Of a stretch of 64,000 bases of DNA, positions 55,161 through 63,908 are shown in pieces (within the stretch, counting starts at the first letter, position 1; each line of letters opens with the position of its first letter). Location: assembly GCA_963761655.1 (NCBI GenBank), contig CAVXHI010000008.1:248001-312000 (forward strand), read 5' to 3'. The notes below the pieces were generated by a model. That model was given only the letters and a program-made list of their open reading frames with translations, searched no databases and was not told the origin of the DNA. The DNA comes from RYN-122 sp963761655. Lineage in GTDB: Bacteria > Actinomycetota > Actinomycetes > Mycobacteriales > SCTD01. The position numbers and the translations under genes are program-made.

Positions 55161-55565
55161 ATGGACACCACCGTGCTCAGCGTCCGGACCGGCAGCCGCG
55201 AGGTCGTGCACGACCTGACGCCCGAGTGCGCCGCCTTCGTGCGCGGCCGGGGCGACGGGCTGCTGCACGTGTTCGTCCCGCACGCCACGGCCGGCGTCGC
55301 TGTGCTCGAGCTCGGGGCCGGCTCGGACGAGGACCTCCTCGCCGCGCTGCGCGACCTGCTGCCCGCGGACGGGCGCTGGCGGCACAGCCACGGCTCGGCC
55401 GGCCACGGGCGCTCGCACGTGCTGCCCGCCCTCGTGCCGCCGTACGCGACGGTGCCCGTGCTGGACGGGCGGATGGCGCTGGGGACCTGGCAGTCGGTCG
55501 CGCTGGTCGACCTGAACGTCGACAACCCGGACCGCGCGGTGCGGCTGTCGTTCCTCGCGGGGTAG
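55161..55565 (+). CDS. YjbQ/UPF0047 family protein (secondary thiamine-phosphate synthase type)
   Basis: The 134-residue protein starts at ATG 55161. GLLHVFVPHATAGVAVLELG, RWRHSHGSAGHGRSHVLPAL, DGRMALGTWQSVALVDLN are the conserved blocks of the YjbQ family, with His residues that bind metal. Some members have weak thiamine-phosphate synthase activity. It is divergent from aceE, 40 bases away, a pairing that may be incidental. Confidence 0.9.
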   Translation: MDTTVLSVRTGSREVVHDLTPECAAFVRGRGDGLLHVFVPHATAGVAVLELGAGSDEDLLAALRDLLPADGRWRHSHGSAGHGRSHVLPALVPPYATVPVLDGRMALGTWQSVALVDLNVDNPDRAVRLSFLAG

Positions 55566-55699
55566 CCGGCGGCAGCTCGGGACTCCACCTGCCCGCCGCC
55601 TGAGCGTGCCCCCCGGGCGCGGACCGGCGGCCGCGGCCCGGGTGGAGTCCGCTCCTGCCGCGGCGGGGCGGCGGGTGACGGACCGCGGCGGGTGGTCGC

Positions 55700-56791
55700 C
55701 TACCGCAGCCGGTGGTGGGCCGTCACCTCGTGGGTGTGCTCGCCCTCGGGGTCGGCGTGGACGAGGGCGCTGGTCAGCCGCGGCACCTGGTGGACGAGCC
55801 GGTGCATGGCGTCCTCGGCGATCCGGTGCCCCTCGACCAGCGACAGGGACCCGCCGACGACGACCTCGCACTCGGCCCGGAGCTCGTGGCCGATCCACCG
55901 CGCCCGGACGTCGCCGAGACCGACCACCCCGGGCGTGCCGCGCAGGACCGCCTCGACGTTCTCGAGCAGCGGCTCGTCGACGGCGTCCATGAGGCGGCGG
56001 TACACGGTGCGGGCGGCGTCCTTGAGGACGAACAGGATCGCCACGCTGATGAGCAGGCCCACCACGGGGTCGGCCCGGTCGACGCCGAGCGCCACCCCGA
56101 TCGCCCCGACGACGACGGCCAGCGAGGTGTAGCCGTCGGTGCGGGCGTGCAGGCCGTCGGCGACCAGGGCGGCCGACCCGATCTCCCGCCCGACCCGGAT
56201 CCGGTAGCGGGCCACGAGCTCGTTCCCGACGAAGCCGATCAGGCCCGCGACCGCCACCGCCCCGAGGTGGTCGACGTCCTGCGGGTCGACCAGCCGGCGC
56301 GAGGCCTCGTAGGCCGCGACCACCGACGACGCCAGGATGAACACGACGACGACGACGCCGGCGAGGTCCTCCGCCCGGCCGTACCCGTAGGTGTAGCGCC
56401 GGGTGGGCGCGCGTCGCCCCAGGGTGAACGCGATGGCCAGCGGCACGGCGGTCAGCGCGTCGCTGACGTTGTGCAGGGTGTCGCCCAGCAGGGCGACCGA
56501 CCCCGTGTAGAGCACGACGCCGCCCTGCAGCAGGGCGGTCAGCCCGAGCACGACCAGCGACAGCTTCAGCGCGCGGATGCCCTTGGCGGAGGACTCCAGG
56601 GCGCTGTCGACGCTGTCGGCGGCGTCGTGGCTGTGCGGCGCGACGACCTCCCTGAGCCTCCCGAGCAGACCGGTGGGGTGGTCGTGCCCACCGTGGTCGT
56701 GCCCGTGGTCGTGCCCCTCGTCGTGCCCGTCGTCGTCGTGCGGCGCGGCGTCGTCGTGGGCGTGCGGCGGTGTCGGGGGAGGGGTCGTCAC
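55700..56791 (-). CDS. Cation diffusion facilitator (zinc/cobalt efflux)
   Basis: The 363-residue protein begins at GTG 56791. A His/Asp-rich N-terminus (HDEGHDHGHDHGGHDHPTG) precedes six transmembrane helices. LLGDTLHNVSDALTAVPLAI supplies the HxxxD metal site in helix II and VADGLHARTDGYTSLAVVVG the one in helix V. A cytoplasmic ferredoxin-like domain (RGTPGVVGLGDVRARWIGHE) follows. The protein exports divalent metal from the cytoplasm in exchange for protons; the ion cannot be told apart here. Confidence 0.92.
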   Translation of the reverse strand: MTTPPPTPPHAHDDAAPHDDDGHDEGHDHGHDHGGHDHPTGLLGRLREVVAPHSHDAADSVDSALESSAKGIRALKLSLVVLGLTALLQGGVVLYTGSVALLGDTLHNVSDALTAVPLAIAFTLGRRAPTRRYTYGYGRAEDLAGVVVVVFILASSVVAAYEASRRLVDPQDVDHLGAVAVAGLIGFVGNELVARYRIRVGREIGSAALVADGLHARTDGYTSLAVVVGAIGVALGVDRADPVVGLLISVAILFVLKDAARTVYRRLMDAVDEPLLENVEAVLRGTPGVVGLGDVRARWIGHELRAECEVVVGGSLSLVEGHRIAEDAMHRLVHQVPRLTSALVHADPEGEHTHEVTAHHRLR

Positions 56792-56895
56792 CGCACCAGT
56801 GTCTCCCGCCACGCCGGACAGCCACTTGCGCAGCGGAGGGCTGTCCGGTGGACTGTCGCCGACCCGCACCGGCACCCCTTCAGGAGGACCCCTTC

Positions 56896-57342
56896 GTGAG
56901 CACGTCCGCGGACCACGCGGCTCAGCGTGGCCTGGCCGAGAAGCTCGGGATCGAGCCCGGCACGGTCGTGCAGGTGCTGGGCGCCGACGGCGAGCCGCCG
57001 GCCGACCCGGCGGTGCTCGACGACGTCGAGTCGCGCACCGAGAACGACGTCATCCACGGCGACGACTCCGACGAGGTCGCCGACATGGTGCTGCTGTGGT
57101 GGCGCGAGGACGACGGCGACCTCGTGGACGCCCTCGTCGACGCCCTCACGAACCTCGCGGACAACGGCGTCGTCTGGCTGCTGACGCCGAAGGCCGGCCG
57201 CGACGGGCACGTCGAGCCGAGCGACATCGACGAGGCCGCGCCCACGGCCGGCCTGTCGAGCACGCGCAGCACGAGCGCGGCGCCGGAGTGGTCGGGCACG
57301 CGCCTGGTCGCCCCGAAGGCGGCCCGCAGCAAGCGTCGGTGA
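56896..57342 (+). CDS. DUF3052 domain protein
   Basis: The 148-residue protein starts at GTG 56896 after caggaggacccc. GLAEKLGIEPGTVVQVLGAD, DEVADMVLLWWREDDGDLVD and NGVVWLLTPKAGRDGHVEPS match the DUF3052 family of actinobacteria, whose genes often sit near aceE and a peroxiredoxin, as here. Function is unknown. It overlaps the methyltransferase gene as GTGA. Confidence 0.88.
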   Translation: MSTSADHAAQRGLAEKLGIEPGTVVQVLGADGEPPADPAVLDDVESRTENDVIHGDDSDEVADMVLLWWREDDGDLVDALVDALTNLADNGVVWLLTPKAGRDGHVEPSDIDEAAPTAGLSSTRSTSAAPEWSGTRLVAPKAARSKRR

Positions 57343-58490
57343 CCCCGGAGGCCGCGCGCCTCCTGCTGTCCGACCCAGGTCGGGACGCCGTCGCCTTCGC
57401 GGCGGCCCTCGACCTGTCGCCCGGCGCCCGGATCAGGACGGCCGAGGCGGTCCGCGGGCTGGGCGACCTCGGCCCGCTCGCCCTCGAGCAGGCCCTGCTC
57501 CGGGTGCGTGCCCGGGTCAAGCACCCTCGCGGCGGCGAGCTCTGGTGGACGCCCGAGGCGCTCGAGCAGGCGTCCTCCTACGAGGTGGCGTCGTCGCGGG
57601 CCGGCCGGTTCCCGCGCCCCGTCCTCGACCTCGGCTGCTCGGTCGGTGGCGACCTGCTGACGCTGCCCGACGGCTCGACCGGCGTCGACCTCGACGAGGC
57701 CCGGCTGCTGCTCGCCCAGGAGAACGCCCGGGTGCTCGGCCGGCCCGTGTCGGTGGTCCGCGCCGACGTCCGGGGCTTCCCCGTCCGCCCCGACGCCGAC
57801 GTCTTCGCCGACCCGGCCCGCCGCTCGGGTGGCCGCCGCACCTTCGACCCGCGCAGCTACAGCCCGCCGCTCGACCTCCTGCTGGGCCTCCCGGTGCGGT
57901 CGCTCGGCGTGAAGGTCGCGCCCGGGATCGACCACGAGGCCCTGCCGCCGGAGCTCGAGGTCGAGGTGGTGTCCCTGCGGGGCGACGTCAAGGAGGCGGT
58001 GCTGTGGGGCGGGGAGGCCCGCCGGGGTGCGAGGAGGACGGCGACGCTGCTGCCCGGGCCGCACGTGCTCGTCGACGACGCCGCCCCCGTCCCGCGGGTG
58101 GCCCCGCCGGGACCCTGGCTCCTCGAGCCGGACGGCGCCGTCGTGCGCGCGCACCTGGTGGCCCAGGTCGCGCGCGAGGTCGACGGCTGGCTGCTCGACC
58201 CGACGATCGCCTACGTGTCGGCCGACCTCCCGGTCGACGTCCCCTGGGGCCGCTGGTACGAGGTGCTCGAGGTGCTGCCGTTCTCCCTCAAGGGCCTCCG
58301 GGAACGACTGCGTGCGCACGACGCCGGGCCGCTGGTGGTGAAGAAGCGGGGGACGGCGGTCGAGCCGGAGGTCCTCCGCAGGCAGCTCAAGCTGACCGGG
58401 TCGCGCGAGGTGACGGTCGTGCTGACCAGGTCGTCCGGCCGGCAGATCGCCCTGGTGGTCAGCGCCGGAACCGGCCCAGCAGGCCGCTGA
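57339..58490 (+). CDS. SAM-dependent methyltransferase with a THUMP-like domain
   Basis: The 383-residue protein starts at GTG 57339. The methyltransferase motif I is VLDLGCSVGGDLLTLPDG near residue 97, followed by VDLDEARLLLAQENARVLG and FADPARRSGGRRTFDPRS, which looks like an (N/D)PPx catalytic motif variant. The C-terminal half (VLVDDAAPVPRV, WYEVLEVLPFSLKGLRERLR, VVKKRGTAVEPEVLRRQLKL) belongs to the THUMP-like family. RNA is a probable substrate. Confidence 0.82.
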   Translation: MTPEAARLLLSDPGRDAVAFAAALDLSPGARIRTAEAVRGLGDLGPLALEQALLRVRARVKHPRGGELWWTPEALEQASSYEVASSRAGRFPRPVLDLGCSVGGDLLTLPDGSTGVDLDEARLLLAQENARVLGRPVSVVRADVRGFPVRPDADVFADPARRSGGRRTFDPRSYSPPLDLLLGLPVRSLGVKVAPGIDHEALPPELEVEVVSLRGDVKEAVLWGGEARRGARRTATLLPGPHVLVDDAAPVPRVAPPGPWLLEPDGAVVRAHLVAQVAREVDGWLLDPTIAYVSADLPVDVPWGRWYEVLEVLPFSLKGLRERLRAHDAGPLVVKKRGTAVEPEVLRRQLKLTGSREVTVVLTRSSGRQIALVVSAGTGPAGR

Positions 58491-59367
58491 CCTTCCCCAG
58501 ACCGCTGATCGCCCCCTTGAGGGCGCCGCCGCCGGGCAGTCCGGGCACCTCGGCGACCAGCGGCGCGAGGCGCATCCACTGCGGCAGCTCCTGCACCACC
58601 ATCTTCCTGCTCATCAGCAGGCTCGGCACCGAGACCCGGCCGGCGGAGGCGTCCAGCAGCTCGGCTGCCGTCCCCTTCACGCCGACGCCGTCGAAGTCCC
58701 CGCCCGCGGTGGGCTCGGTGGCCCAGCCGGCGTCGGTCGAGGTGAACTGCCAGCCGCTGCCCGGCGTCGACGCCGTCAGCACGAAGTGCACGCCCGCCTT
58801 GCTGGCGAGCGCACCGGTGACGTCGACGAGGGAGGCCAGGCCGCGGTCGAGCAGCTGGGCGGCCGGCGCGGGGGCGCCGCAGGGGGCGAGGTCCATGCCG
58901 TGCACGGCGAGCTCGTAGGTGGCGGCGTGCACGAGCGACAGCACCGGCAGCGGCCCCACCGTGGAGCCGACCGGGGCGCGGCCGTACCGCTCGAGGTCCG
59001 GTCCCTCGAGGAACGCCTCGACGGCGTCCCGCGCCCGGACGACCCCGGCGACGACCTCGTCGTCGGACAGGCCGCGGTGGGCCCGGACCTTGGCCTCGTT
59101 GCCGGCGTCGGGGGAGCCGAGGTCGGTGAGGTCGCCGCGGCGCGCGCTGTCGAGGATGCCCTCCATCGGCGAGGTGCCGTCGTGGGCACCGAGGTGCACG
59201 CAGACGTCGCGGCCGGTCCAGCCCGGCAGGCGGCTCGGGCGGGAGAGGTCCGCGGCGGAGGCGAGGTCGAGGAAGGCGTCCCAGCAGGCGAGGACCTGCT
59301 CGCCGAGGGCGACGGGGTCGGTGTCGGCGAGGCCGCGGGGGGCCGGTGCGGAGCTGCTGGCTAGCAT
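58459..59367 (-). CDS. Mycothiol-dependent/maleylpyruvate-isomerase-type DinB-fold protein
   Basis: The 302-residue protein starts at ATG 59367. LPGWTGRDVCVHLGAHDGTS and LSLVHAATYELAVHGMDLA are typical of the TIGR03083/MDMPI_N family, whose metal-binding His residues sit in these helices. A sterol-carrier-like C-terminal domain (GWQFTSTDAGWATEPTAGGD) follows. Mycothiol-using enzymes are limited to actinobacteria. The reaction is unknown. It overlaps the methyltransferase end by 32 bases in convergent orientation. Confidence 0.8.
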   Translation of the reverse strand: MLASSSAPAPRGLADTDPVALGEQVLACWDAFLDLASAADLSRPSRLPGWTGRDVCVHLGAHDGTSPMEGILDSARRGDLTDLGSPDAGNEAKVRAHRGLSDDEVVAGVVRARDAVEAFLEGPDLERYGRAPVGSTVGPLPVLSLVHAATYELAVHGMDLAPCGAPAPAAQLLDRGLASLVDVTGALASKAGVHFVLTASTPGSGWQFTSTDAGWATEPTAGGDFDGVGVKGTAAELLDASAGRVSVPSLLMSRKMVVQELPQWMRLAPLVAEVPGLPGGGALKGAISGLGKVSGLLGRFRR

Positions 59368-59406
59368 CCGGACATCCTCCCCCCAGACCGCTAGGAGCAC
59401 CCCCTC

Positions 59407-59862
59407 ATGGTCGACGTCGGCGACACCGCCCCGGACTTCGAGCTCCCCGACGCCGACCGGAACCCGGTGAGGCTGTCGAGCTTCCGCGGGCAGAAGAACG
59501 TCGTCGTCGTCTTCTACCCGCTCGCCTTCACCGGCGTCTGCCAGGGCGAGCTGTGCGCCATCCGCGACAGCATCGAGGACTTCAGCGGCGACGACGTCGT
59601 CACGCTGGCCATCAGCTGCGACAGCACGGCCGTGCACGCCAAGTGGGCCGAGGAGCAGGGCTACACGTTCCCGCTCCTCGCCGACTTCTGGCCGCACGGC
59701 GAGGTCGCCCGCCAGTACGGCGTCTTCCAGGAGGACTTCGGCCTCGCCCTGCGCGGGACCTTCATCGTCGACAAGGAGGGCAAGGTCGCCTACAAGACGG
59801 TGAACGCCATCCCGGACGCCCGCGACCAGGACGAGTACCGGAAGGTCCTCGCGACCCTCTGA
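59407..59862 (+). CDS. Peroxiredoxin, BCP/AhpE-like
   Basis: The 151-residue protein begins MVDVGDTAPDFELPDADRNP. The peroxidatic Cys is residue 45 in FTGVCQGELC, and a second Cys at residue 50 gives the CxxxxC spacing of atypical two-Cys PrxQ/BCP enzymes, whereas AhpE itself normally has only the first. It reduces peroxides in the cytoplasm with thiol donors. It is divergent from the mycothiol-type gene and followed by a terminator hairpin. Confidence 0.92.
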   Translation: MVDVGDTAPDFELPDADRNPVRLSSFRGQKNVVVVFYPLAFTGVCQGELCAIRDSIEDFSGDDVVTLAISCDSTAVHAKWAEEQGYTFPLLADFWPHGEVARQYGVFQEDFGLALRGTFIVDKEGKVAYKTVNAIPDARDQDEYRKVLATL

Positions 59863-59869
59863 GGAGCAC

Positions 59870-59896
59870 CCCCGCTGCCCGGTCCGGGCAGCGGGG
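59870..59896. terminator. Bidirectional hairpin between peroxiredoxin and symporter genes
   Basis: ccccgctgcccg at 59870-59881 pairs perfectly with cgggcagcgggg at 59885-59896 around a three-base loop. It lies between convergent genes. Confidence 0.85.
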
Positions 59897-59906
59897 ACGC
59901 CGCAGG

Positions 59907-61304
59907 TCAGGCCGTGACGGGGACCTTGGGCGCCACCACGGGGGCGCCCTCCTCCGGGTAGGCGTGCCCGCCGTGCTCGTCGTCGGACAGCATCGACTCG
60001 TCGAACGGGCGGTCGCCCGACAGCACCTCGGCGGCGCGGGCGTGGTCGAGCTCGCCCGTCCAGTGGCCCACCAGCAGGGTGGCGACGGCGTTGCCGGCGA
60101 AGTTCGTGAGGGCACGCGCCTCGGACATGAAGCGGTCGATGCCGACGATGAGCCCGACGCCGTCGACCAGCTCCGGCCGGTGGCTGGCGAGGCCGCCGGC
60201 CAGCGTCGCGAGGCCCGCACCGGTGACGCCCGCCGCCCCCTTGCTGGCGATGATCATGAACAGCAGCAGGCTGATCTGCTCGCTGATCGCGAGCGGGTTC
60301 CCGGTCGCCTCCGCGATGAACAGCGAGGCCATGGTCAGGTAGATCGCGGTGCCGTCGAGGTTGAACGAGTAGCCGGTCGGGACCGTGATGCCGACGACCG
60401 GACGGCTCACGCCCACGTGCTCCATCTTGGCGATCAGGCGCGGAAGGGCCGTCTCGGACGACGACGTCGAGACGATGAGCAGGAACTCGCGGCCGAGGTA
60501 CTTCAGCAGCGAGAAGACGTTCACGCCGGTGACGACCTTGAGCAGCGTCCCGAGCACGACGACGACGAACAGGAAGCACGTGGCGTAGAAGCCGATCATG
60601 ATGACGGCGAGGCTCTTGAGCGCGTCGACGCCGGCCGACCCGACCACGGCGGCCATCGCGCCGAAGGCCCCGACGGGCGCCAGAAACATGATCATGGCCA
60701 GCACCTTGAAGACCACGCGCTGCAGGCTGGCCACGGCGGTCATGACCGGCTCGCCCCGTCGCCCGAGCGACTGGATGGCGAACGCGACGAGCAGCGCGAC
60801 GAAGAGCGTCTGCAGGACGGAGCCCTCGGTGAGGGCCGAGAACAGCGACGTCGGGATGATGCCGAGCAGGAACTCGACCGTCCCCTCGGCCTTCTCGCCG
60901 GCCTGCGCGGCGCCCTGCTCGCGGACGGCGTCGGTCAGCTGGAGCCCCGAACCGGGCTTGAGCAGGTTGCCGACGACGAGGCCGATCGCGAGCGCGACGG
61001 TCGACATGGTGAGGAAGTAGCCGAGGGCGAGGCCGCCGACCTTGCCGACCCGGGCGGCGCTGCGGACCGACCCGACGCCGAGCACGATCGTCGTGAAGAT
61101 GATCGGACTGATCATCATCTTGATCAGCGCGACGAAGCCGGTGCCCAGCGGCTTGAGCTCCTGCGCGAACCCGGGCGCCACCAGGCCGACCGCGATGCCC
61201 GCGATCACCGCGGCGATCACGGCGAGGTAGAGCAGATGGGTGCGGTCGCGGCTGCGCGACGGGCTCTCGGCGGTGTCGACGGGGGTGCCGGGGGACAGGG
61301 TCAT
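59907..61304 (-). CDS. Dicarboxylate/amino acid:cation symporter (DAACS family)
   Basis: The 465-residue protein starts at ATG 61304, preceded by gcgaggagccccc. It has eight or so hydrophobic helices and the family re-entrant loop signatures: VSTSSSETALPRLIAKMEHV near residue 282, PTGYSFNLDGTAIYLTMASL near 313 and SKGAAGVTGAGLATLAG near 355. These form the substrate and cation sites of glutamate/C4-dicarboxylate symporters. Length and motifs indicate an intact gene. The substrate could be succinate, malate or aspartate. Confidence 0.92.
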   Translation of the reverse strand: MTLSPGTPVDTAESPSRSRDRTHLLYLAVIAAVIAGIAVGLVAPGFAQELKPLGTGFVALIKMMISPIIFTTIVLGVGSVRSAARVGKVGGLALGYFLTMSTVALAIGLVVGNLLKPGSGLQLTDAVREQGAAQAGEKAEGTVEFLLGIIPTSLFSALTEGSVLQTLFVALLVAFAIQSLGRRGEPVMTAVASLQRVVFKVLAMIMFLAPVGAFGAMAAVVGSAGVDALKSLAVIMIGFYATCFLFVVVVLGTLLKVVTGVNVFSLLKYLGREFLLIVSTSSSETALPRLIAKMEHVGVSRPVVGITVPTGYSFNLDGTAIYLTMASLFIAEATGNPLAISEQISLLLFMIIASKGAAGVTGAGLATLAGGLASHRPELVDGVGLIVGIDRFMSEARALTNFAGNAVATLLVGHWTGELDHARAAEVLSGDRPFDESMLSDDEHGGHAYPEEGAPVVAPKVPVTA

Positions 61305-61387
61305 GGGGGCTCCTCGCGAGCAGGGGGTGACGCGTCCCACAGGCCCTACCCCTCCGCGAGAAGTCCGCACCTAGGCTCGCGGCTCCA

Positions 61388-61462
61388 GGACCCGTGGCTC
61401 AGCTGGTAGAGCAGCGCCCTTACAAGGCGAAGGTCGGCGGTTCGAACCCGTCCGGGTCCACC
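61388..61462 (+). tRNA. tRNA-Val(UAC)
   Basis: A full cloverleaf is present: acceptor GGACCCG with CGGGTCC, D-arm GGCTCAGCTGGTAGAGC, anticodon loop CTTACAA with anticodon TAC, T-arm GGCGGTTCGAACCCGTC, discriminator A at 61460. The anticodon reads valine codons. CC follows but not a full CCA. An integrase gene starts immediately downstream and points towards it, so the 3' end probably served as an attachment site. Confidence 0.95.
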
Positions 61463-61484
61463 CCTTTTCACCTGCGACAACGGC

Positions 61485-62732
61485 CTAACTGGACCGCTTC
61501 TTCTTCTTCACCCGTGCCACTCCAGTTGCCTCCCGTGCAAACAGCTCGTCGGCTACGCCCTGGGTCGCGGCCGCGATCACGCGCGGCATGACGTGCTGGT
61601 AGGTGTTCTGGGTGAGCTGCGCGTTGGCGTGGCCCAGCACCTCCATGACGATGCGGACGTCCACGCCCTGCTCGAGCAGGAGCGTCGCGGCGGTGTGCCG
61701 GGCGTCGTGCAGCCGGGCGTCCCGGACGCCCGCAGCGGCCAGCAGCTCCTTCCAGGACTTCCAGTCCCGACGAGGGTCGATCGGGCGTCCGGTGGGCTGC
61801 GCGAAGACGAGGTCGCCCTCGTCTCACAGGTTCGCCGCCGCCATCCGCTCCTCGAGCTGGGCCTGCCGGTGCGCCCGCAGCTGCTGGAGCAGTTGGCTGG
61901 GGATACCCAGGGTCCGCTTGCCCTTCTCGCTCTTGGGCTCGGTGAACACCGACCCGCCGAGCCGCTGGGGGCAGCGCATCGCCCGGTCCTGGCCGCAGGT
62001 GTCGCCGCAGCCGTGCCGGTAGACGTGCCGCTGCAGCTGACGCCGCACCCGCCACGTCCCGGCGTCGAGGTCGACATCGCGCCACTGTGCACCGAGCACT
62101 TCGCCCTGCCGCAGCCCGAGAGCGAGCGCGACCGTCCACCGGGCGCCGTTGCGCGTCCCCCGCGCCTGCGCGATCAGCCGGCGCGCCTCGTCGGCCGTCA
62201 GCGGGACGATCTCCTCGTGCGGCACCCGAGGGGCGTCGATCAGCTTCACGACGTTGCGGGCGACGTGGCCACGCTGCAGGGCGACAGTCAGGGCACGGTG
62301 CAGGACCCGGTGCACCTTGAGGACCGAGGCGGGGGAGAGCCCCTGCCTGCGCATCTGGGCGTAGAGCGCCTCGAGGTGCTCGGGCTGCAGCCGGTCGAGG
62401 CGGTGACCGCCGACGGCGGGCGTGATGTGCTTGCGGACCCAGGTCTCGTAGCCGGTCAGCGTCCGCGGGCGAACGCGGGTCGCTGAGATGAGGAGCCAGG
62501 CCTCCATCCACTCGCCGACCGTCGGGCGCTTGCCGGGTGAAGACGTCACGCCCGCGTCCCGGACGCGCTCGAGCTCCTTGATCTTCGCGACGACCTCTGC
62601 GCGGGTGGCGCCCTCACGGTGCCGGCGGTCGCGACTGCCGTCGGGGCGCAGCCCCATCGTCACGTAGCCGTGCCAGCGCCCGTCCTCGGACCGGTAGACC
62701 GACGACTCGCCGGCACTCCTTCGCGGACTCAC
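61485..62732 (-). pseudogene. Tyrosine-type site-specific integrase with an in-frame TGA
   Basis: From GTG 62732 (after caggag) the frame encodes a phage/ICE-type integrase: a SAM-like N-terminal core-binding domain (VGEWMEAWLLISATRVRPRT) and a catalytic domain with the first Arg in VALALGLRQGEVLGAQW. A TGA at 61824-61826 interrupts it at about residue 303, in place of a residue that is probably Trp in relatives. Past it the same frame continues with LHDARHTAATLLLEQGVDVR (HxxR) and LTQNTYQHVMPRVI (catalytic Tyr), ending at TAG 61485. Without readthrough the enzyme lacks its nucleophile. Confidence 0.88.
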
Positions 62733-62856
62733 ATGCACTCCTGGACGGTTGCGCCCCGACCAGGCGTGCCTGTCGTCCAGGCACAGGGACCACAGTCAGA
62801 GCAGTCCAGCCTCGGCCGCACAGGCGGTCGTGCGAACGCCTAAGGGGCCGATTGTG
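62733..62856. other. Short gap between integrase and ISL3 fragment
   Basis: No recognisable feature; the sequence ends at the ISL3-A terminal repeat at 62857. Confidence 0.5.
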
Positions 62857-62990
62857 GGCTCTTCACAGATGAGGGTGTAGTTGGGGCCTGAAGCCGCCGG
62901 TCTCGAGCAGGCTTCTGGCGATGTAGTTGGTGAGGTTGCGGAAGCCCAGGGCGCTGCCGCGGAGGTGTTCGAGCCGGCCGTTGATGGCTT
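62857..62990 (-). mobile_element. ISL3-family element A, 3'-terminal fragment (copy 3)
   Basis: It starts with the element A right end GGCTCTTCACAGATGAGGGT and encodes on minus AINGRLEHLRGSALGFRN and LTNYIARSLLETGGFRP, the C-terminus of the transposase. The match ends at 62990, where an IS3-family element begins. It links this island to the one at 19-27 kb. Confidence 0.9.
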
Positions 62991-63029
62991 GGGACTGCTG
63001 CAGGTCTGGTTGACACTGCTTGAGTTGGA

Positions 63030-63908
63030 TCATGCCGCGGCTGCGGCCTGACGTGTGAAGGCGAGTTCGTACTCGACCGGGGTGAGCTTGCCAAGGGCCC
63101 GCTGTCGGCGCCTGTTGTTGTAGGTGTGTTCAACCCAGTGGACGACGGCGTTGTGGAGCTCCTCGCGGGTCCGCCAGCGCCGGCGGTCCAGGACGTTCTT
63201 CTGGAGCAGCGCGTTGAACGACTCCATCGCCGCGTTGTCGCCCGCGGACGCGACTCGGCCCATCGAGCCCTTGAGGCCCGCGGCCTTGAGCACGGCCCGG
63301 AAGCTCCGGGCTCGGAACTGGCTCCCGCGGTCGCTGTGGACGATGACAATGTTCTTCGGGCGGCGGCGGGCGATGGCGGTCCGCAGCGCGGTGACGGCGA
63401 GCTGGGCGGTCATCCGCTCGGACAGCGCGTAGCCGACGATCTTGTTGCTGAACAGGTCCTTGATCAGGCAGCAGTAGAGCTTGCCCTCGGCGGTGGGGTG
63501 CTCGGTGATGTCGGTGACCCAGACCGTGTTCGGCTCCTGCGCGGTGAAGTCGCGCTGGACGTGGTCGTCGTGGACCGCCGGGCCGGGCGTCTTGCCGCTG
63601 CCCCGCCTGCCCTTGCGCACCGTCGCTGACCAGAGCTTCTGCTGGCTGCACAGCCGCCAGACCCGGCGCTCGCCGACCTTGTGGCCCGCGAGCTCGAGCT
63701 CGTCGGCGAGCAGCCGGTAGCCGAACTCCGGGTCGTCGGCATAGGCGTCGATGAGCATGTTCGTGAAGTACGCGTCGTCGAGGTCGCGCTGGCTGACGGG
63801 CTGTCGCAGCCAGCGGTAGTAGGCCTGGGTCGAGTGGCCGAGCACCCCGCAGGTCAGCCGCACCGGAACTCCTTCGGCGGCCAGGTCACGGACCAGCGGG
63901 TAGCTCAT
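63030..63908 (-). CDS. IS3-family transposase OrfB
   Basis: The 292-residue protein begins MSYPLVRDLAAEGVPVRLTC, has an HTH_21 region (YYRWLRQPVSQRDLDDAYFT) and an rve core with catalytic residues in TVWVTDITEHPTAEG, VIVHSDRGSQFRARSFRA and GDNAAMESFNALLQKNVL. The ATG at 63908 overlaps the orfA stop as ATGA. The gene is intact. Confidence 0.93.
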   Translation of the reverse strand: MSYPLVRDLAAEGVPVRLTCGVLGHSTQAYYRWLRQPVSQRDLDDAYFTNMLIDAYADDPEFGYRLLADELELAGHKVGERRVWRLCSQQKLWSATVRKGRRGSGKTPGPAVHDDHVQRDFTAQEPNTVWVTDITEHPTAEGKLYCCLIKDLFSNKIVGYALSERMTAQLAVTALRTAIARRRPKNIVIVHSDRGSQFRARSFRAVLKAAGLKGSMGRVASAGDNAAMESFNALLQKNVLDRRRWRTREELHNAVVHWVEHTYNNRRRQRALGKLTPVEYELAFTRQAAAAA

